Shown here: piece after piece, positions 10,161 to 21,117 of the stretch | Position numbering within the stretch: position 1 is the first letter of the stretch | How the letters are laid out: each line of letters opens with the position of its first letter | Origin: Pseudomonas sp. SCB32 | Lineage (GTDB): Bacteria > Pseudomonadota > Gammaproteobacteria > Pseudomonadales > Pseudomonadaceae | Assembly (NCBI RefSeq): GCF_009189165.1 | Contig: NZ_CP045118.1 | Coordinates: 1,240,001-1,304,000 of the forward strand | Direction: 5' to 3' | Length of the DNA: 64,000 nucleotides | Position numbers and translations under genes: made by a program | Notes under the pieces: model-generated | The model's input: only the letters and a program-made list of their open reading frames with translations | Database searches by the model: none | What the model was told of the DNA's origin: nothing

Positions 10161-11126
10161 TTAGCGCAGCCCGGTCAGGCGACTGGCGTTGATTCGTCCG
10201 CTGGCGTAGGCGTCAGGCAGCAGCGCGCGGGCCTGCTGCATCAGTTGCTCGGCATCGACCGGCAGCGCCTTGGCGTCCAGCCCCAGCAGGCCAATGCCAG
10301 CCTTGAGGGTGATGAAGCCTTCGCTGGTCTTGAACGCCTTGAGGTTGATGCCGTCGTGCAGGCGGCGGAAGCTGCTGGGCGAGCACTCCTGCAGGTCTTC
10401 GAGCAGGGTGATCAGGGCGAAATGCTGGTCGTCCAGCCGAGTCAGCACATCGAGCGGGCGCACCAGTTGCTGCAGACGGCGGGCGACGCCGTGCAGCAGT
10501 TCGCTGTGGAAGGACGGGCCGTGCTGCTGGCCCAGGGTAGCCAGCTCCGGAATGCCGATCAGCATGTAGCACACCGCGCCGCCGCGCGACTCCACCTGGC
10601 GGATGCTGTCGGCCAGCTTCTGCCGTAGGTAGCGCAGGTTGCCGAGGCCGGTGGCGCTGTCCACCAGGTTGCGCTCTTCCAGGCTGGTGATGTTTTCAGT
10701 CAGCAGGCGCTTTTCCATCAGCAGGCGCAACAGCGTGTTGCTCAGGCGATCGGCGGCCAGCACGCGAGGCACCAGCTGTTCGTTCATCGCGGATTTGCTG
10801 ACAAAATCGTCGACGCCACGGTCGAAGGCCTCGGCCAGGGCGTTATCGCCTTCCTTGCCGGTGAGCAGGATGATGTAGGTGTAGTGGTCGCCGCTCTCGT
10901 CGAGCTGGCGTACCCGCGCGGTCAGCTCCAGGCCGTCCATTTCGGGCATCAGCCAGTCGGCGAGGAGGATGCTTACGGGTTCCTTTTCCAGCAATTGAAG
11001 CGCTTCGCTGGCGCTGCTGGCGAAGCGTACGTTCTGGTAGCCGGCCTGGCTCAGCGCGCGGCCGATCATGGCGCTGGAGAACTTGGCATCGTCGACCACC
11101 AGGATGCTGAGATGGTTGGTAGGCAT
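10161..11126 (-). CDS. Response regulator with degenerate GGDEF domain
   Basis: 321 residues. The receiver domain (1 to about 125) has the acidic pair D12/D13, phospho-acceptor D57 in LLADWLMPEMDG, and the conserved T/K region ILLTGKEG and VSKSA. After a helical linker, a GGDEF-like domain begins at SATGLGNLRYLRQKL, but the signature loop reads RLDDQHF instead of GGDEF, so diguanylate cyclase activity is not expected. It could be a c-di-GMP or partner-binding output domain. It is upstream of panE and the sensor kinase on the same strand and may form a signalling unit with that kinase. Confidence 0.9.
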   Translation of the reverse strand: MPTNHLSILVVDDAKFSSAMIGRALSQAGYQNVRFASSASEALQLLEKEPVSILLADWLMPEMDGLELTARVRQLDESGDHYTYIILLTGKEGDNALAEAFDRGVDDFVSKSAMNEQLVPRVLAADRLSNTLLRLLMEKRLLTENITSLEERNLVDSATGLGNLRYLRQKLADSIRQVESRGGAVCYMLIGIPELATLGQQHGPSFHSELLHGVARRLQQLVRPLDVLTRLDDQHFALITLLEDLQECSPSSFRRLHDGINLKAFKTSEGFITLKAGIGLLGLDAKALPVDAEQLMQQARALLPDAYASGRINASRLTGLR

Positions 11127-11222
11127 GGAAAGGCTCGCAAACGGATGGGAAATGCCGGCTTTTGTTCGGCTCTTGCCCGGCTCTTGTTCGGATTGGTGCC
11201 GGGCGTAGTCTTGCTTGTCAGT

Positions 11223-11228
11223 TATAAT
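11223..11228 (+). promoter_or_regulatory. Likely -10 element of the yajQ promoter
   Basis: A perfect TATAAT lies 77 bp before the yajQ start in the divergent gap. No convincing -35 hexamer at 17 bp was found, so the call rests on the -10 alone. Confidence 0.45.
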
Positions 11229-11230
11229 GA

Positions 11231-11785
<555 letters not shown>

Positions 11786-11846
11786 TGCGAAGGGAACCTG
11801 ACGCCGTACCGCACCGTCAGAGGTAACGGCTCAGTCCCGGTTCAAG

Positions 11847-11878
11847 CCGCCATGGTCCAGGCCATGGCGGTTTTGTTT
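11847..11878 (+). terminator. Terminator after yajQ
   Basis: CCGCCATGG-type 9-bp stem (11847-11855 with 11862-11870) with a 6-nt loop followed by TTTTGTTT. Confidence 0.8.
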
Positions 11879-11937
11879 CCGGTATTTGGAAATCGACCGG
11901 CGCGTTGCCGGCCGGCAGAATAAAGGGGAATGAATCC

Positions 11938-12780
11938 ATGGATATCAATTACGACGCTCTGGTGAAGTCGGCCGAGGCCTGGCTGCCAGTAGTACTCGCC
12001 TACAGCGGACAGATCGTCCTCGCGCTCCTGACGCTGCTGATCGGCTGGTGGCTGATCAATACCCTCACCACCCGTGTCGGCGGCCTGCTCGCCACCCGTC
12101 ACGTCGATCGCACGCTGCGTGGTTTCGTCGGCAGCCTGGTAAACATCATCCTGAAGGTCCTGCTGCTGGTCAGCGTGGCTTCGATGATCGGCATCCAGAC
12201 CACCAGCTTCGTCGCCGCCATCGGTGCCGCAGGCCTGGCCATCGGCCTGGCGCTGCAGGGCAGCCTGTCGAACTTCGCCGGCGGGGTGCTGATCCTGCTG
12301 TTCCGCCCGTTCAAGGTGGGTGACACGATCGAGGCGCAGGGCGTGACCGGCACCGTCGATACCATCCTGATCTTCCACACCGTGCTGCGCACTGGCGACA
12401 ACAAGCGGGTGATCGTGCCCAACGGCGCGCTCTCCAACGGCACTATCACCAACTACTCCGCCGAGCCTCAGCGCAAGGTGGTGTTCGATGTCACCGTCGA
12501 CTATCAGGCGGACCTCAAGCGCGCCCAGGCCGTGCTCCTGGAGCTGGCAAATGACTCCCGTGTGCTGCGCGATCCGGCGCCGGTGGCGGTGGTCAGCAGC
12601 CTGGGCGAGAGCGCCATCACCCTGTCGCTGCGCGTGTGGGTGAAGAACGCCGACTATTGGGACGTGATGTTCCTGTTCAACGAGAAGGCCCGCGACGCGC
12701 TGGGCAAGCAGGGCATCGGCATCCCGTTCCAGCAACGCATGGTGCGCGTGGTGAGGGGCGAGATGGTCGAGGTCGACTGA
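11938..12780 (+). CDS. mscS: Small-conductance mechanosensitive channel MscS
   Basis: Inner-membrane heptameric channel that opens on hypo-osmotic swelling. 280 residues with three N-terminal membrane segments. The pore-lining TM3 region, rich in Gly and Ala (AAIGAAGLAIGLALQGSLSN), is followed by the beta domain FRPFKVGDTIEAQGVTGTV and VPNGALSNGTITNYS. ATG 11938 follows AAGGGGAA at 11923-11930. The gene is flanked by hairpin terminators on both sides, so it is probably a single-gene unit. Confidence 0.95.
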   Translation: MDINYDALVKSAEAWLPVVLAYSGQIVLALLTLLIGWWLINTLTTRVGGLLATRHVDRTLRGFVGSLVNIILKVLLLVSVASMIGIQTTSFVAAIGAAGLAIGLALQGSLSNFAGGVLILLFRPFKVGDTIEAQGVTGTVDTILIFHTVLRTGDNKRVIVPNGALSNGTITNYSAEPQRKVVFDVTVDYQADLKRAQAVLLELANDSRVLRDPAPVAVVSSLGESAITLSLRVWVKNADYWDVMFLFNEKARDALGKQGIGIPFQQRMVRVVRGEMVEVD

Positions 12781-12798
12781 GGCGTCCTGCGCTCCAGA

Positions 12799-12826
12799 AA
12801 AAAGGCCGGCATATGCCGGCCTTTTT
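12799..12826. terminator. Bidirectional terminator between mscS and ampG
   Basis: A near-perfect palindrome, AAAAAGGCCGGC / GCCGGCCTTTTT, separated by four bases, sits between the convergent stops of mscS and ampG and can serve both strands. Confidence 0.88.
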
Positions 12827-12834
12827 CGTTGCGC

Positions 12835-14640
12835 TCAGTGCCGCTCGGCGCTGGGCTGCGCCTGGGCATCGGATGCCTCGTCCGGTGCGCCGTTGGGCAT
12901 GCCGCCGCTGTTGCGCATCCAGAGCCAGCCGATCAGTACCAGGGTCGGCAGGCCCAGCAGGGCGGTGAAGAAGAAGAACCGCTCGTAACCCATGCTCTCG
13001 ACCATGATTCCGGAGTAGCCGCCGATGAAGCGCGGCAGCAGCAGCATGGTGGAGCTGAGCATCGCGTACTGGGTGGCGGAGAACTTCAGGTTGGTCAGGC
13101 TCGACAGGTAGGCGACGAAGGCCGAGGTGGCCAGGCCGCCGCTGAAGTTGTCGAGCATGATGGTGACCACCAGCATGGTGACGTGCGGTTCGAGCATCTT
13201 CAGCAGGCTGAAGACGTTCTGGCTCATCAGCTGCGGGTCATCGATGGCGCCCATCTGCGCCAGCATGGCGAACAGAAGGTTGGTCGCCGCCGAGGCCGCG
13301 CCGCCGATGAACAGGATCGGCAGGATGCTGAAGCGGGCGATCAGCACACCGCCGGCGGCAGCGCCGATCAGCGTCATGATCACGCCGAACAGCTTGCTGA
13401 CGGTGGCGATGGTGTCCTTGGTGAAACCCATGTCGATGTAGAACACGCTGGCCATGGTGCCCATGACGGTGTCCGACATCCGATAGGTGGAGATCAGGCC
13501 GAGCAGCAGCAGCGCCTGCCAGCGGTAGCGGCGGACGAACTCGGTGATCGGCGTGAGCACCGGGGCCATCAGCAGGCGGCCCGGCGCGGAAATGCAGCTC
13601 AGGGCGATCAGCAGGTACAGCGAGGCCAGCCACCACTTCGCGGTGCTGGCCATGTTGTAGAACGCCGTACCGGTCACCAGCAGGATGATCAGCACCATCA
13701 CCGACACGGCCTGGTGGACGAAGTCGAACTGCGGCAGGCCCTTGCCGTGTACGGCGAGCAGCAGCGGACGGCGTACCTTCGACAGCAGCTCGCGCACCGG
13801 GCGGATCTGCCGGCGGCCGTGCGGGGTCATGCAGATGCCGATGAAGATGGCGTAGAGCGCGGCGCGCGGCCAGGCCTGGTTGGTCAGCGCGGTGAGCATG
13901 GCCGGCACCGAGATCAGCAGCACCAGCAATTGCAGCACCGAGAGCAGTTGGTGGTTGAAGGCGAACGCCGAGCTGCCGGCCTGCGGCTGTACGTTCACCG
14001 GCGGCTCGCTCATCAGCAGGGTGGTGATCAGGCCCGGCAGGATCAGCAGGGCGCACACCCCGTAGGTCATGCCCCAGGCCGTCTGGCTGTAGTGCAGCGC
14101 GCTGGAACCGCCCCATTCGGCGAGGAACAGAACGCCGGCGGTGGCCGTCAGCACGGCGACCCGGTAGCCGGTCATGTAGCAGGCGGCGAGGGCAGCCTGG
14201 CGGGTGTTCTCGGCGATTTCCAGGCGATAGGCGTCGATGGCGATGTCCTGGGTGGCGGAGGCGAACGCCACCACCATCGCCAGGGAGATCAGCCAGTTCA
14301 GGTGCGCTTGCGGGTTGCACAGGGCCATGCCGAGCAGGCCCAGGGCGATCAGCCCTTGGGAGAACAGCAGCCAGGAACGTCGGCGGCCAAGCCGGCCGAT
14401 GACGGGGAGGCGCCACTGGTCGAGCATCGGTGACCACACCCATTTGAAGGCGTAGACCAGCCCGATCCAGCTGGCGAAACCGATGGTCTCCCGACCGACA
14501 CCCGCTTCACGCAACCATACCGAGAGCGTGGAGAGCACCAGCATGTACGGCAGGCCAGCGGCGAATCCCAGCAGCAAAAGCGCGAGGCTGGCGGGAGATC
14601 TGTAGGCAATCCATGCCTCTCGCCAGGAATGCTCTTTCAT
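12835..14640 (-). CDS. ampG: AmpG muropeptide permease
   Basis: Major-facilitator-type inner-membrane importer of GlcNAc-anhydro-MurNAc peptides, needed for cell-wall recycling and ampC beta-lactamase induction. The 601-residue protein begins MKEHSWREAWIAYRSPAS and shows the AmpG pattern: SVWLREAGVGRETIGF, a conserved KWVWSPMLDQ, ATQDIAIDAYRLE, about 14 hydrophobic segments, and the long internal loop of Pseudomonas AmpG. It faces mscS convergently; the next gene upstream on the same strand is the ATL. Confidence 0.95.
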   Translation of the reverse strand: MKEHSWREAWIAYRSPASLALLLLGFAAGLPYMLVLSTLSVWLREAGVGRETIGFASWIGLVYAFKWVWSPMLDQWRLPVIGRLGRRRSWLLFSQGLIALGLLGMALCNPQAHLNWLISLAMVVAFASATQDIAIDAYRLEIAENTRQAALAACYMTGYRVAVLTATAGVLFLAEWGGSSALHYSQTAWGMTYGVCALLILPGLITTLLMSEPPVNVQPQAGSSAFAFNHQLLSVLQLLVLLISVPAMLTALTNQAWPRAALYAIFIGICMTPHGRRQIRPVRELLSKVRRPLLLAVHGKGLPQFDFVHQAVSVMVLIILLVTGTAFYNMASTAKWWLASLYLLIALSCISAPGRLLMAPVLTPITEFVRRYRWQALLLLGLISTYRMSDTVMGTMASVFYIDMGFTKDTIATVSKLFGVIMTLIGAAAGGVLIARFSILPILFIGGAASAATNLLFAMLAQMGAIDDPQLMSQNVFSLLKMLEPHVTMLVVTIMLDNFSGGLATSAFVAYLSSLTNLKFSATQYAMLSSTMLLLPRFIGGYSGIMVESMGYERFFFFTALLGLPTLVLIGWLWMRNSGGMPNGAPDEASDAQAQPSAERH

Positions 14641-14681
14641 GGGGGTTGTATTCCAGCAGATCGAAAATTACGCGAACTCTA

Positions 14682-15056
14682 CTAGGACTGCTCGCTGCTA
14701 GGCCAGCCGTGCCGACGTATGTCCACCTTATCGTTATGGATTCTGACACCCTCCGCACGCAATCGTGCGCGCTGCTCATTACCCGACGGACTGCCTTGCG
14801 GCAGGCTGATGCGCCCGCCTGCGGCAATCACCCGGTGCCAGGGCAGGCGGGTGTCGGCCGGCAACTGGCCGAGGATGCGTCCGACCAGACGCGCCGCGCG
14901 ACCCAGGCCGGCGAGGCGGGCCAGTTCGCCGTAGCTGACGACACAGCCCTCGGGCACCTGGGCGAGCACCAGGAAGATCGCCTCACGGCGTACCTGCAGG
15001 CTTTCCAGCCCGAGATCGGCGGCCGGTGCGGGGGATTCGGTCTTGCGCTTGGGCAT
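14682..15056 (-). CDS. Alkyltransferase-like protein (ATL, MGMT family without active-site Cys)
   Basis: A 124-residue homologue of the C-terminal domain of O6-methylguanine-DNA methyltransferase. The motif that is PCHRV in active enzymes reads PWHRV, with Trp73 in place of the acceptor Cys, so it cannot repair by itself. Known ATLs bind O6-alkylguanine and hand lesions to nucleotide-excision repair. The helix-turn-helix part VVSYGELARLAG is intact. It is 41 bp upstream of ampG and may share its transcript. Confidence 0.9.
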   Translation of the reverse strand: MPKRKTESPAPAADLGLESLQVRREAIFLVLAQVPEGCVVSYGELARLAGLGRAARLVGRILGQLPADTRLPWHRVIAAGGRISLPQGSPSGNEQRARLRAEGVRIHNDKVDIRRHGWPSSEQS

Positions 15057-15251
15057 GGCGTGGTCACGTGATGGAGCTTGCGGGGCAGCATATCGGGATG
15101 TCGGCGGCGGGAAAATCGTTGAGCCGATCGATGCCCCATCTGTCGGTACGGATGAACTCTCCGGACAAGGGGCCGGTCAGTCGTTGCTCAAGCGTCGGGC
15201 GTCTGGAGAATGCCCGGCTTTTTTGCCCACTGAGCCCGTTGAACCCGACTC

Positions 15252-16253
15252 ATGCTGTCCAGAAACCTGCTGTTTGCTGTCCTTGCTACCTCTTCGCTCT
15301 CCGCCGTTGCCGACACCGTATGGCTGAAGAACGGTGACCGCCTCACCGGTATGATCAAGCTCTACGATGGCGGCAAATTGCTGCTGAGCACCAACTATGG
15401 CGGAGACATCACCCTGAAGGGCGACCAGATCGCCACCCTGGAGACCGACCAGAACCTGCTGGTGAAGTACGACGAGGAAAACGGCGAGCATTCCAAGGGC
15501 CTCAAGGCGGCGGAGCCGGGCAAGGTCACCCTGGTCAACGGTTCATCGCGCACGGTGGACGTGGCCAACATCGAGCAGATGATGCCGCCCAAGCCGATCC
15601 TCGAGGACTGGGTGTGGACCGGCAATGTGAATTTCTCCCTCGACCACAAGCAGGCCGAGAACGATGTCGAGGACTACGACATCGACTTCAAGACCAACGC
15701 CCGCCACGGCCGCTGGCGGCACAACCTGCAGGGTGCATACAACCGCGAGAAGAAGAACGACTCGGTCAGCACCAACAACTACTCGGCCGAGTACGCGCTG
15801 GACCGTTTCCTCGACGATCACTGGTTCTGGCAGGGCCAGGCACAGTACAAGCGCGATTGGGTCGAGGATCTGCAGAAGAAGCGCACGGTCGGTACCGGTC
15901 CCGGCTACCAGTTCTGGGATAACGAACTGGGCGCGTTCTCCCTGGCCACCCTGATCAACCGCAACGACTACGAGTTCACCGATAACGGGAAGGACCACTT
16001 CTACTCCAGCAGCGTGAAGTGGGACTACAACCGCTTCCTGCTCGCCAAGCAGTTCGAGCTGTTCACCAATGGCGAAGTCAGCAAGCCGCTGGACTCGAAC
16101 GTGGAGTACGAGCTGAATAGCGAGGCGGGCGTTCGCTACAAGCTGACCTCCTGGGCGTCCCTGAGCCTCAAGGGCGAGTGGGACAAGCTCAGCGGTCATG
16201 ACGGTAACGTCAACGAGCGGCGCTATACCCTGGGGCTGGGCGTGGGTTGGTAG
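15252..16253 (+). CDS. DUF481 outer-membrane beta-barrel protein (YdiY-like)
   Basis: 333 residues. A Sec signal peptide (cleavage likely after Ala20) is followed by a small N-terminal domain (WLKNGDRLTGMIKLYDGGKLLLST) and an antiparallel beta-strand-rich DUF481 barrel with alternating aromatic residues, ending in Trp as is usual for BamA-assembled outer-membrane proteins. Function is not established for the family; an alkali- or salt-related role has been suggested for E. coli YdiY. Promoter elements in the preceding 195 bp were not obvious. Confidence 0.85.
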   Translation: MLSRNLLFAVLATSSLSAVADTVWLKNGDRLTGMIKLYDGGKLLLSTNYGGDITLKGDQIATLETDQNLLVKYDEENGEHSKGLKAAEPGKVTLVNGSSRTVDVANIEQMMPPKPILEDWVWTGNVNFSLDHKQAENDVEDYDIDFKTNARHGRWRHNLQGAYNREKKNDSVSTNNYSAEYALDRFLDDHWFWQGQAQYKRDWVEDLQKKRTVGTGPGYQFWDNELGAFSLATLINRNDYEFTDNGKDHFYSSSVKWDYNRFLLAKQFELFTNGEVSKPLDSNVEYELNSEAGVRYKLTSWASLSLKGEWDKLSGHDGNVNERRYTLGLGVGW

Positions 16254-16288
16254 CGCCTTCCATCCCCGGTTGGCTGGATGTGCTCCCG

Positions 16289-16380
16289 TAGGAGCGGATC
16301 TTATCCGCGATCCGGCCGCCAGGCCGGCCACAAGGGGGGGCGGCTTCGCCTGGATATTGTGGAGAAGCTCCGCTCCTGCA
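16289..16380. repeat. REP-like palindrome (GTAGGAGCGGAT family)
   Basis: Begins GTAGGAGCGGATCTTATCCG and ends GAAGCTCCGCTCCTGCA, forming a long imperfect hairpin with an internal CGGCCGCCAGGCCGG-type stem. It belongs to the same family as 6229-6296 and lies just after the DUF481 stop. Confidence 0.75.
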
Positions 16381-16387
16381 TTGTTTC

Positions 16388-16485
16388 TGGATCCCCGCGT
16401 TCGCGGGGAAGACGATTGCGGAGGGCGGTGCATGACATCGTCACTCCCGCGAACGCGGGAGCCCCAAAGACAGTTGCTCCTGCAA
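16388..16485 (-). repeat. BIME-like double hairpin element, copy 2 (reverse orientation)
   Basis: Reverse complement of the element at 6322-6420. It contains CCCCGCGTTCGCGGGG and CTCCCGCGAACGCGGGAG with the same linker, including a shared uninterrupted block TGCATGACATCGTCACTCCC and onward. About ten differences in 95 bases by eye. Confidence 0.8.
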
Positions 16486-16490
16486 GAGCG

Positions 16491-16529
16491 CCAATAAAAA
16501 GCCCCGCACATGGCGGGGCATTTTATTGG
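16491..16529. terminator. Terminator after the SDR gene (reads on minus strand)
   Basis: CCAATAAAA-GCCCCGC / GCGGGGC-TTTTATTGG is a 17-base inverted repeat with one internal mismatch and a 5-nt loop, just past the minus-strand SDR stop. The symmetric A/T arms let it act in both directions. Confidence 0.85.
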
Positions 16530-16538
16530 GCGGGCGGA

Positions 16539-17297
16539 TTACAGGCGCAGGCCGCCGTCCAGCTCCAGCACGCGGCCGGTGTAGTAATCGTTCTCGAGGA
16601 TATAGGCCACCGAGTGAGCGATCTCCAGCGGCTTGCCCAGGCGCTTGAGCGGAATGCCGGAGGTCATCTTCTCCAGGGCTTCGGGCTTCATGCTGGCGAC
16701 CATGTCGGTCTCGATGAAACCGGGAGCAACGCCCGCCACGCGGATGCCGTAGCGTGCCAGTTCCTTCGCCCAGACCACGGTGTCGGCTGCGACGCCGGCC
16801 TTGGCCGCGGAGTAGTTGGCCTGGCCCATGTTGCCGGCGCGGGAGATGGAGGAGATGTTGACGATCGCGCCTTCGTTCTTCAGTTCGATCATCTTCGCGG
16901 CAACTTCGCGGGTGCAGAGGAACACGCCAGTCAGGTTCACGTCGATCACTGCCTGCCACTGGGCCAGGCTCATCTTGCTCAGTTCGCCGTCCTTGACCTT
17001 GATGGTCAGGCCGTCGCGCAGGATGCCGGCGTTGTTGACCAGGCCGTTGATGGCGCCGAAGTCGCTGGCGACCTGGGCCACCATGTGGGTAACCTGTTCC
17101 TCATTGGCGACGTTGCACAGATAGGCACGGGCGTCACCGCCGGCGGCCTTGCAGGCGGCCACGGCTTCGTCCAGTTTTTCGGCGTTGAGGTCAACCAGCG
17201 CCAGGCGGGCGCCCTTGGCGGCGAGGTACTCGCCCATGGCGCGCCCCAGGCCCTGGCAGCCGCCGGTGATGATGATGACCTTGTCTTTCAATTGCAT
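16539..17297 (-). CDS. Short-chain dehydrogenase/reductase
   Basis: 252 residues, classical SDR. NAD(P) motif TGGCQGLG at 11-18, D36 after the second strand (LVDLN, which favours NAD over NADP), NNAG at 88-91, Ser149/150, and catalytic Tyr162 and Lys166 in YSAAK. FabG-like overall, but with an inserted [17 protein letters not shown] segment. The substrate is unknown. A longer upstream extension of the frame overlaps the divergent gene and is rejected. It is divergent from the HugZ-like gene, with about 108 bp between starts. Confidence 0.92.
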   Translation of the reverse strand: MQLKDKVIIITGGCQGLGRAMGEYLAAKGARLALVDLNAEKLDEAVAACKAAGGDARAYLCNVANEEQVTHMVAQVASDFGAINGLVNNAGILRDGLTIKVKDGELSKMSLAQWQAVIDVNLTGVFLCTREVAAKMIELKNEGAIVNISSISRAGNMGQANYSAAKAGVAADTVVWAKELARYGIRVAGVAPGFIETDMVASMKPEALEKMTSGIPLKRLGKPLEIAHSVAYILENDYYTGRVLELDGGLRL

Positions 17298-17405
17298 CTG
17301 AAGAACCCCACGAGCAGTTTCTGGTGAGAGGCCTCGCCGGCAGCTGAGAACAGAGTCATCCTGCCCGTCCGTTTTACGACGGATTCTTTGCGAGGAGTCA
17401 TAAAG

Positions 17406-18143
17406 GTGAGCGTGAAAGCCGCTAAGAATGCCCGAGAATTGCTGCTCAAGGAATACCGCGGGGTGCTCTCCACCCACTCGAAAAAGTGGCCGGGGTTCCC
17501 TTTCGGCTCGGTGGTGCCGTATTGCCTGGACCAGGCTGGCCGCCCTCTGATCCTGATCAGCCGTATCGCCCAGCACACCCACAACCTGCTGCAGGACGGC
17601 AAATGCTCGCTGCTGATCGGTGAGCGCAGCGCTGCCGACATCCAGGCCGCCGGCCGCCTGACCCTGCTGGCCGAGGCGCGGCAGATCGAGGACGTCGATG
17701 CCATCGCCGATGTCGCCGATCGTTATTACCGTTATTTCCCCGGTTCGCAGGACTACCACATCGTCCATGACTTCGATTTCTGGGTCCTGGAACCGGTGCA
17801 ATGGCGCTACATCGGCGGTTTCGGCGACATCCACTGGCTGGGCGCCGAGAGCGTGCCGCTGGCCAATCCCTTCGTCGGCGAGGTGGAGCGGAGCATGGTC
17901 GGGCACATGAACAGTGACCATGCCACTGCCGTGGCGCACTATGTCCAACTGGCCGGGCTGCCGGGTGATGCGACGCCGGAACTGGCGGGAATTGATACAG
18001 AAGGTTTCCACCTGCGTATCGGCCAGGCCCTGCACTGGCTGCCGTTCCCCGCGCCGTGCGCGGATCCTGGCGAGGTGCGCCAGGCCCTGGTGCAACTGGC
18101 GCGGGCGGAAGTCTGGCCGGGCAATGAAGTGATCCAGGCCTGA
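17406..18143 (+). CDS. HugZ-like / pyridoxamine-phosphate-oxidase-fold protein with DUF2470 domain
   Basis: 245 residues. The N-terminal FMN-binding split-barrel domain starts at [17 protein letters not shown], and the C-terminal DUF2470 domain has [12 protein letters not shown]. Relatives include the haem-degrading HugZ, but most Pseudomonas members are uncharacterised, so haem binding is only a possibility. GTG 17406 was chosen because AGGAG at 17393-17397 is 8 bases upstream; a TTG at 17388 would put the ribosome site inside the gene. Confidence 0.85.
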   Translation: MSVKAAKNARELLLKEYRGVLSTHSKKWPGFPFGSVVPYCLDQAGRPLILISRIAQHTHNLLQDGKCSLLIGERSAADIQAAGRLTLLAEARQIEDVDAIADVADRYYRYFPGSQDYHIVHDFDFWVLEPVQWRYIGGFGDIHWLGAESVPLANPFVGEVERSMVGHMNSDHATAVAHYVQLAGLPGDATPELAGIDTEGFHLRIGQALHWLPFPAPCADPGEVRQALVQLARAEVWPGNEVIQA

Positions 18144-18230
18144 GTCATCCCCTGAGCTAACCCTTGAAATCATGGCGGGGCGTCGCCACCTAGCCTTTAC
18201 CCGGGCAATTACCCCGCCAAGGATTCATCG

Positions 18231-18698
18231 ATGCGAGTTCCCCTGTTTCTGATTCTGTTGTTCCCGCTGATCGAGCTGGCCGTGATGATCAAGGTCGGTA
18301 GCGTGATCGGTGTGGGCTGGACCCTGTTGCTGATCATCGCTGGCGCCTTCATCGGCGCGGCGGTGCTGCGGGTCGCCGGTTTCGCCACCGCGATGCGCGC
18401 CCGTGAGCGCCTGAGTCGCGGCGAGTTGCCCGAGCAGGAAATGCTCGAGGGCCTGGTGATTGCCCTGGGCGGCGGCCTGCTGATGCTGCCCGGCTTCATC
18501 AGCGACATCATCGGCATCCTCTGCCTGATCCCCTTCACCCGGCACCTGATGCTCGGCCGCGTGCGCCAACGCATGCAGGCGCAGGCCGAGCGCCGGCGCG
18601 CCTTCGCTGACGATCCGGCTGCCCAGCAGCGCGGTGGCCCCAATGTGATCGAGGGCGAATACCAGCGCCGCGAGGAAGACCGCGACCGTCTGCGTTGA
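18231..18698 (+). CDS. fxsA: FxsA family membrane protein
   Basis: 155 residues with hydrophobic segments at about 3-20, 25-50 and 75-102, a conserved PLIELAVMIKVGSVIGVGWTL-type start and a polar, arginine-rich C-terminal tail. E. coli FxsA overproduction relieves exclusion of phage T7 by the F plasmid, but the normal role is not known. It lies directly upstream of groES, a common arrangement, but groES has its own heat-shock promoter between them. Confidence 0.92.
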   Translation: MRVPLFLILLFPLIELAVMIKVGSVIGVGWTLLLIIAGAFIGAAVLRVAGFATAMRARERLSRGELPEQEMLEGLVIALGGGLLMLPGFISDIIGILCLIPFTRHLMLGRVRQRMQAQAERRRAFADDPAAQQRGGPNVIEGEYQRREEDRDRLR

Positions 18699-18758
18699 GC
18701 GTCGGGCCGCCCAGGCGGCTCTTCGCACCCGTCCGCGCAAAAATTTTTTCTTCACACA

Positions 18759-18786
18759 CTTGAAATGCCTTGCAGTGACCTTATGT
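18759..18786 (+). promoter_or_regulatory. Sigma-32 (RpoH) heat-shock promoter of groESL
   Basis: CTTGAAA at 18759-18765, a 13-bp spacer, then CCTTATGT at 18779-18786. This matches the RpoH consensus (CTTGAAA, 11-16 bp, CCCCATNT) except in two -10 positions. It lies about 150 bp before the groES start, consistent with a long 5' leader. Confidence 0.85.
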
Positions 18787-18934
18787 TCCGGACACCGCAA
18801 GGTCCCTGTCACACGGACAGGCTGCTCTTTACGCGATTCGCCATCCGGGTCGCAAACCGGCACCGCCGGATTCAATAAAACCTGCCGGGCATCGATCCGG
18901 CCGTTGGAAATCACTGTTTGGGAGAGTTACGACT

Positions 18935-19228
18935 ATGAAGCTTCGTCCTCTGCATGACCGCGTCGTCATTCGTCGCAGCGAGGAAGAGACCAAGACCGCA
19001 GGCGGCATCGTGCTGCCGGGTTCCGCCGCCGAGAAGCCGAACCGCGGTGAAGTGGTCGCCGTCGGTGCCGGCCGCGTGCTGGACAACGGCGAAGTTCGCG
19101 CTCTGGCAGTGAAAGTGGGTGACAAGGTGGTCTTCGGCCCGTACTCGGGCAGCAACGCCATCAAGGTCGACGGTGAAGAGCTGCTGGTGATGGGCGAATC
19201 CGAGATCCTCGCCGTCCTGGAAGACTGA
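18935..19228 (+). CDS. groES: Co-chaperonin GroES
   Basis: 97-residue 10-kDa lid of the GroEL chamber. It starts [14 protein letters not shown], has the mobile loop [16 protein letters not shown] that contacts GroEL, and the [14 protein letters not shown] end. GGGAGAG precedes the ATG. It is in operon with groEL (49 bp gap). Confidence 0.99.
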   Translation: MKLRPLHDRVVIRRSEEETKTAGGIVLPGSAAEKPNRGEVVAVGAGRVLDNGEVRALAVKVGDKVVFGPYSGSNAIKVDGEELLVMGESEILAVLED

Positions 19229-19265
19229 TCCAGTCCGTCCCCCAACCCCACTGAATTCGATTTAG

Positions 19266-20918
<1,653 letters not shown>

Positions 20919-20943
20919 GCCACCCGGCACCTGCTGTAAGAAG

Positions 20944-20968
20944 AAGCCCCGCTTAGGCGGGGCTTTTT
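20944..20968 (+). terminator. Terminator of groESL
   Basis: AAGCCCCGC (20944-20952), loop TTAG, GCGGGGCTT (20957-20965) followed by a T run. The core CCCCGCTTAGGCGGGG recurs in the terminator at 25849. Confidence 0.9.
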
Positions 20969-20997
20969 CATGCGTGAGGGTTATGCCAGACTGCGCC

Positions 20998-21052
20998 GCA
21001 GGAGATGGCATTCCTCCTTCAACCGCCCTCGTGGCTGATGATGCCTACGCAT
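20998..21052 (+). ncRNA. Fluoride riboswitch (crcB motif)
   Basis: The stretch GGAGATGGCATTCCTCC at 21001-21017, then AACCGCC, and GGCTGATGATGCC (21033-21045) matches the crcB RNA motif. P1 pairs GGAG with CTCC. GGCAT at 21007-21011 can pair with ATGCC at 21041-21045 to form the pseudoknot, and a GCC/GGC helix lies between. It sits about 70 bp upstream of crcB, exactly where a fluoride-sensing leader is expected. Binding of fluoride should turn the downstream genes on. Confidence 0.88.
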
Positions 21053-21117
21053 AGACCTGGAAAGGCGCGTAGGCGCTCGCCTGCAGCCTGTCCAAACACC
21101 TTCCCCAGGACAGGATC

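Noticed and set aside
17298..18173. SDR gene extended to 544 residues
   Set aside because: The added part is antisense to the HugZ-like gene; the SDR fold starts at the ATG at 17297.
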